Both the position numbers and the translations under genes were made by a program. Of a DNA stretch of 64,000 bases, positions 61,145 through 64,000 are shown piece by piece. The stretch is from the NCBI RefSeq assembly GCF_007990445.1, contig NZ_AP019841.1:2108001-2172000 (forward strand), read 5' to 3'. Within the stretch, counting starts at the first letter, position 1. Each line of letters opens with the position of its first letter. Below the pieces are notes generated by a model that did no database searches, was not told the DNA's origin, and saw only the letters and a list, made by a program, of their open reading frames with translations. This DNA comes from Leptotrichia wadei (GTDB lineage Bacteria; Fusobacteriota; Fusobacteriia; Fusobacteriales; Leptotrichiaceae).

Positions 61145-62329
61145 CTATTTAGTAATAGTTGCAACTACTCCTGAAGCTACTGTTCTTCCACCTTCTCTAA
61201 TCGCAAATCTTAATCCTTCTTCCATTGCAATTGGGTGAATCAATTCTACTGTCATTTCAATGTTATCTCCAGGCATTACCATTTCTACACCTTCTGGTAA
61301 GTTTACTTCTCCTGTAATATCAGTTGTTCTGAAATAGAATTGTGGTTTGTATCCTGTAAAGAATGGAGTATGTCTTCCTCCTTCATCTTTTGTCAATACG
61401 TATACTTCTGATTTAAATCCTGTATGTGGAGTGATTGTTCCTGGTTTAGCAAGTACTTGTCCTCTTTCAACTTCTTCTTTCTTAGTTCCTCTTAACAATG
61501 CTCCTATATTATCTCCAGCTTGTCCTGAATCTAATAATTTTCTGAACATTTCTACTCCTGTTACTGTAGTTTTTGAAGTTGGTTTAATTCCTACGATTTC
61601 TACTTCTTCCCCAACTTTTACTACTCCTCTTTCTACTCTTCCTGTTACTACTGTTCCTCTTCCTGTAATTGTGAATACATCTTCAATTGGCATAAGGAAT
61701 GGTTGGTCAATTGGTCTTTCTGGTGTTGGAATATATTCATCCACTGCATCCATCAATTCTACAATTGCATCTATCCATTTTTGTTCTCCATTTAATGCTC
61801 CTAATGATGATCCTTTGATTACTGGTACGTCATCTCCTGGGAATCCGTACTCGTTTAATAATTCTCTTACTTCCATTTCTACTAATTCTAATAATTCTTC
61901 GTCGTCTACCATATCTACTTTATTCAAGTATACTACGATGTAAGGTACACCTACTTGTCTTGCCAACAAGATATGTTCTCTTGTTTGAGGCATTGGACCA
62001 TCTGCTGCTGATACTACTAAGATAGCTCCATCCATTTGAGCTGCTCCTGTAATCATATTTTTTACATAGTCAGCATGTCCTGGACAGTCTACGTGAGCGT
62101 AGTGTCTTTTTTCTGTTTCATACTCAATGTGAGCTGTGTTAATTGTAATTCCTCTTTCTCTTTCTTCAGGAGCTTGGTCAATGTTTTCAAAATCAACTTT
62201 TTCAGCCAGCCCTTTTTCAGCTAATACTTTTGAAATTGCTGCTGTTGTTGTTGTTTTACCGTGGTCAACGTGACCGATTGTTCCTATGTTTACGTGTGGT
62301 TTACTTCTCTCGAATTTAGCTTTTGCCAT
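61145..62329 (-). CDS. tuf: elongation factor Tu
   Basis: A 394-residue EF-Tu. It has [14 protein letters not shown] (P-loop), [15 protein letters not shown] (switch I), [12 protein letters not shown] (G3), NKVDMVDD (G4) and SSLGALNG (G5 region), then [20 protein letters not shown] in domain 3. It carries aminoacyl-tRNA to the ribosome. It is 63 bases from fusA, in the str-type order fusA-tuf-rpsJ. Confidence 0.99.
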   Translation of the reverse strand: MAKAKFERSKPHVNIGTIGHVDHGKTTTTAAISKVLAEKGLAEKVDFENIDQAPEERERGITINTAHIEYETEKRHYAHVDCPGHADYVKNMITGAAQMDGAILVVSAADGPMPQTREHILLARQVGVPYIVVYLNKVDMVDDEELLELVEMEVRELLNEYGFPGDDVPVIKGSSLGALNGEQKWIDAIVELMDAVDEYIPTPERPIDQPFLMPIEDVFTITGRGTVVTGRVERGVVKVGEEVEIVGIKPTSKTTVTGVEMFRKLLDSGQAGDNIGALLRGTKKEEVERGQVLAKPGTITPHTGFKSEVYVLTKDEGGRHTPFFTGYKPQFYFRTTDITGEVNLPEGVEMVMPGDNIEMTVELIHPIAMEEGLRFAIREGGRTVASGVVATITK

Positions 62330-62392
62330 TTTAATTTTTCCTCCATTATTTCTTTAATTTTAATTTTTTTAAGATTCTATTTTATTTTTTGG

Positions 62393-64000
62393 CTATTTTC
62401 CTTGTCTTTCATCAATTACTTGTTGAGCAATATTTTTTGGAACTTCTACATATTTTTCAAATTCCATTGAATAAGATGCTCTTCCTTGTGTTTTTGATCT
62501 CAAGTCAGTTGCATAACCGAACATTTGTGATAAAGGTACTTCTGCATCAATAATTTTTGCATTATTTCTGTCAGTCATTCCTGAAACTTGTCCTCTTCTT
62601 GAGTTCAAGTCACCAATAACATCTCCCATATATTCTTCTGGAGTAGTAACTTCTACTTTGAAGATTGGTTCCAATAATACTGGGTTAGCAGCTCTAAGTC
62701 CTTTTTTGATTGCCATAGATCCTGCAATTTTAAATGCCATTTCTGATGAATCGACTTCATGGTAAGATCCATCGTATAATGTAACTTTTATATCTTGAAC
62801 TGGGTATCCTGCAACAACCCCAGCTTCTAACGCTTCTTGGATTCCTTTATCTACTGCTGGAATATATTCTCTTGGAATAGCTCCTCCAGTAATTTCATTA
62901 ATAAATTCATATCCTTTTCCATGATTAGCTTCAACTTTCATCTTAACATGTCCATATTGTCCACGTCCTCCAGATTGTTTAGCATATTTTTCTTCAACAT
63001 CTGTTGCGCCATTAATTGTTTCTCTATATGCAACTTGTGGTTTACCTACATTTGCTTCCACTTTAAATTCACGTTTCATTCTATCTACGATGATTTCCAA
63101 ATGTAGTTCTCCCATTCCAGAAATCAATGTTTGACCAGTTTCTTGGTTAGTTGTAACCTTGAATGTTGGATCTTCTTCAGCAAGTTTTGAAAGCGCTGTT
63201 CCCATTTTTTCTTGGTCAGCTTTTGTTTTTGGTTCAACAGCTATTTGAATAACTGTATCAGGGAATTCCATTTTTTCTAGGATAATTGGCGCATTTTCAG
63301 CACACAATGTATCTCCTGTTGTAGTATCCTTTAATCCAACTGCAGCAGCTATATCTCCAGAATAAACTATATCAAGTTCTTCTCTCTTGTTAGCGTGCAT
63401 TTGAAGCAATCTTCCCATTCTTTCTTTTTTACCTTTAGTTGAGTTTAATACATAAGATCCTTTTTCCAATACTCCTGAATAAACTCTGAAGAATGATAAT
63501 CTTCCAACGAATGGATCTGTGATGATTTTAAATGCCAATGCTGAGAATGGTTCATCATCTGAGATTGCTCTTTGGATAGGTTCTTCAGTTTTAGGATCAG
63601 TTCCGTTTACTTTTCCTCCGTTAATATCCACTGGTGATGGCATGTAGGCAACTACTGCATCAAGTAATGGTTGAATCCCTTTGTTTTTAAATGCTGTTCC
63701 ACATAATACTGGTACAACAGTTCCAGCAATTGTAGCAACTCTTAATGCTTTTTTGATTTCTTCTTCAGTGATTTCTTCTCCACCAAAGTATTTTTCCATC
63801 AAATCATCGTCAGTTTCAACTACAGATTCAATCATATGTTCTCTAGCTGCTTGAGCTTCATCTGCTAATTCAGCTCTTATATCAACTATCTCATAGTCAG
63901 CTCCCATAGTTTCATCTTTAAATAAATACTCTTTCATTGTTACAAGATCGATAATTCCTTCAAAATTATCTTCTGCACCAATTGGTAATTGAATTGGTAC
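62393..64000 (-). CDS. fusA: elongation factor G, C-terminal part
   Basis: The frame stays open through the right edge, so the N-terminal GTPase motifs are out of the window. An ATG at 63937 is internal: the 21 codons before it ([20 protein letters not shown]) are canonical EF-G. Visible are domain II ([20 protein letters not shown]), domain III ([33 protein letters not shown]), domain IV ([15 protein letters not shown]) and domain V ([10 protein letters not shown], then [19 protein letters not shown]). It catalyses translocation. Confidence 0.98.
   Translation of the reverse strand, partial: VPIQLPIGAEDNFEGIIDLVTMKEYLFKDETMGADYEIVDIRAELADEAQAAREHMIESVVETDDDLMEKYFGGEEITEEEIKKALRVATIAGTVVPVLCGTAFKNKGIQPLLDAVVAYMPSPVDINGGKVNGTDPKTEEPIQRAISDDEPFSALAFKIITDPFVGRLSFFRVYSGVLEKGSYVLNSTKGKKERMGRLLQMHANKREELDIVYSGDIAAAVGLKDTTTGDTLCAENAPIILEKMEFPDTVIQIAVEPKTKADQEKMGTALSKLAEEDPTFKVTTNQETGQTLISGMGELHLEIIVDRMKREFKVEANVGKPQVAYRETINGATDVEEKYAKQSGGRGQYGHVKMKVEANHGKGYEFINEITGGAIPREYIPAVDKGIQEALEAGVVAGYPVQDIKVTLYDGSYHEVDSSEMAFKIAGSMAIKKGLRAANPVLLEPIFKVEVTTPEEYMGDVIGDLNSRRGQVSGMTDRNNAKIIDAEVPLSQMFGYATDLRSKTQGRASYSMEFEKYVEVPKNIAQQVIDERQGK

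Overview
The window comes from a very AT-rich, outer-membrane-bearing bacterium. The best fit is a fusobacterium of the Leptotrichia type. The reasons are strong A+T bias in coding and non-coding DNA, signal-peptide outer-membrane barrel proteins and a surface parvulin lipoprotein beside Firmicutes-like features (glmS ribozyme, TmcAL, Firmicutes-style promoters and ribosome binding sites), and a classical S10-spc ribosomal cluster. This assignment is inference from gene content; no 16S gene is present.

Layout. 1-3071: end of a sugar/cation symporter, a membrane-anchored alpha/beta hydrolase and tmcAL. 3478-13588: a 10.1-kb integrated element bounded by 53-bp perfect direct repeats (attL/attR). 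At its right end it carries a tyrosine integrase, a rolling-circle (HUH) Rep protein, a small Cys4 protein and Cro/repressor-type regulators. Its cargo is a DinJ-YafQ toxin-antitoxin pair, an AbiE antitoxin with a decayed toxin, and an unrecognised run of four membrane-protein genes (one frameshifted). The cargo is itself bracketed by about 90-bp direct repeats, and the AbiE pair is bracketed by a duplicated 110-bp operator/promoter region. 13782-21361: feoA-feoB-FeoB-associated protein (ferrous iron uptake), a frameshifted chorismate mutase, an M29 aminopeptidase, two tandem outer-membrane barrels, galE and a thioredoxin. 21498-24846: smpB, rnr and yqeK. 25092-27378: a Crp/Fnr regulator, a 200-nt rod-shaped RNA resembling 6S RNA, and tgt. 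27794-35042: nadA-nadB-nadC with a MazG-like pyrophosphatase and a leaderless 5'-nucleotidase, next to an exported 5'-nucleotidase. 35263-40843: a secreted very basic repeat peptide, an adk-map-DUF1304 operon, two paralogous exported helical proteins and a site-2 protease. 41053-41611: an eight-repeat CRISPR array, transcribed leftward, with no cas genes in the window. 41921-49644: an amphipathic repeat protein, glmS with its ribozyme, a parvulin-like lipoprotein, an AsmA/TIGR03545-like protein, and a phosphonate-type ABC transporter (ATPase and two permeases, no binding protein). 49737-64000: secY back through the spc and S10 ribosomal operons, tuf and the C-terminal part of fusA, all on the minus strand.

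How the parts work together. The right third is the core translation block, with its own promoters seen before rpsJ and before rplB. The nad block and the two nucleotidases form a plausible NAD synthesis and salvage neighbourhood. The integrated element is the accessory region and holds the best candidate for an undescribed system (6996-9672). Several short interspersed palindromic repeats sit between core genes.
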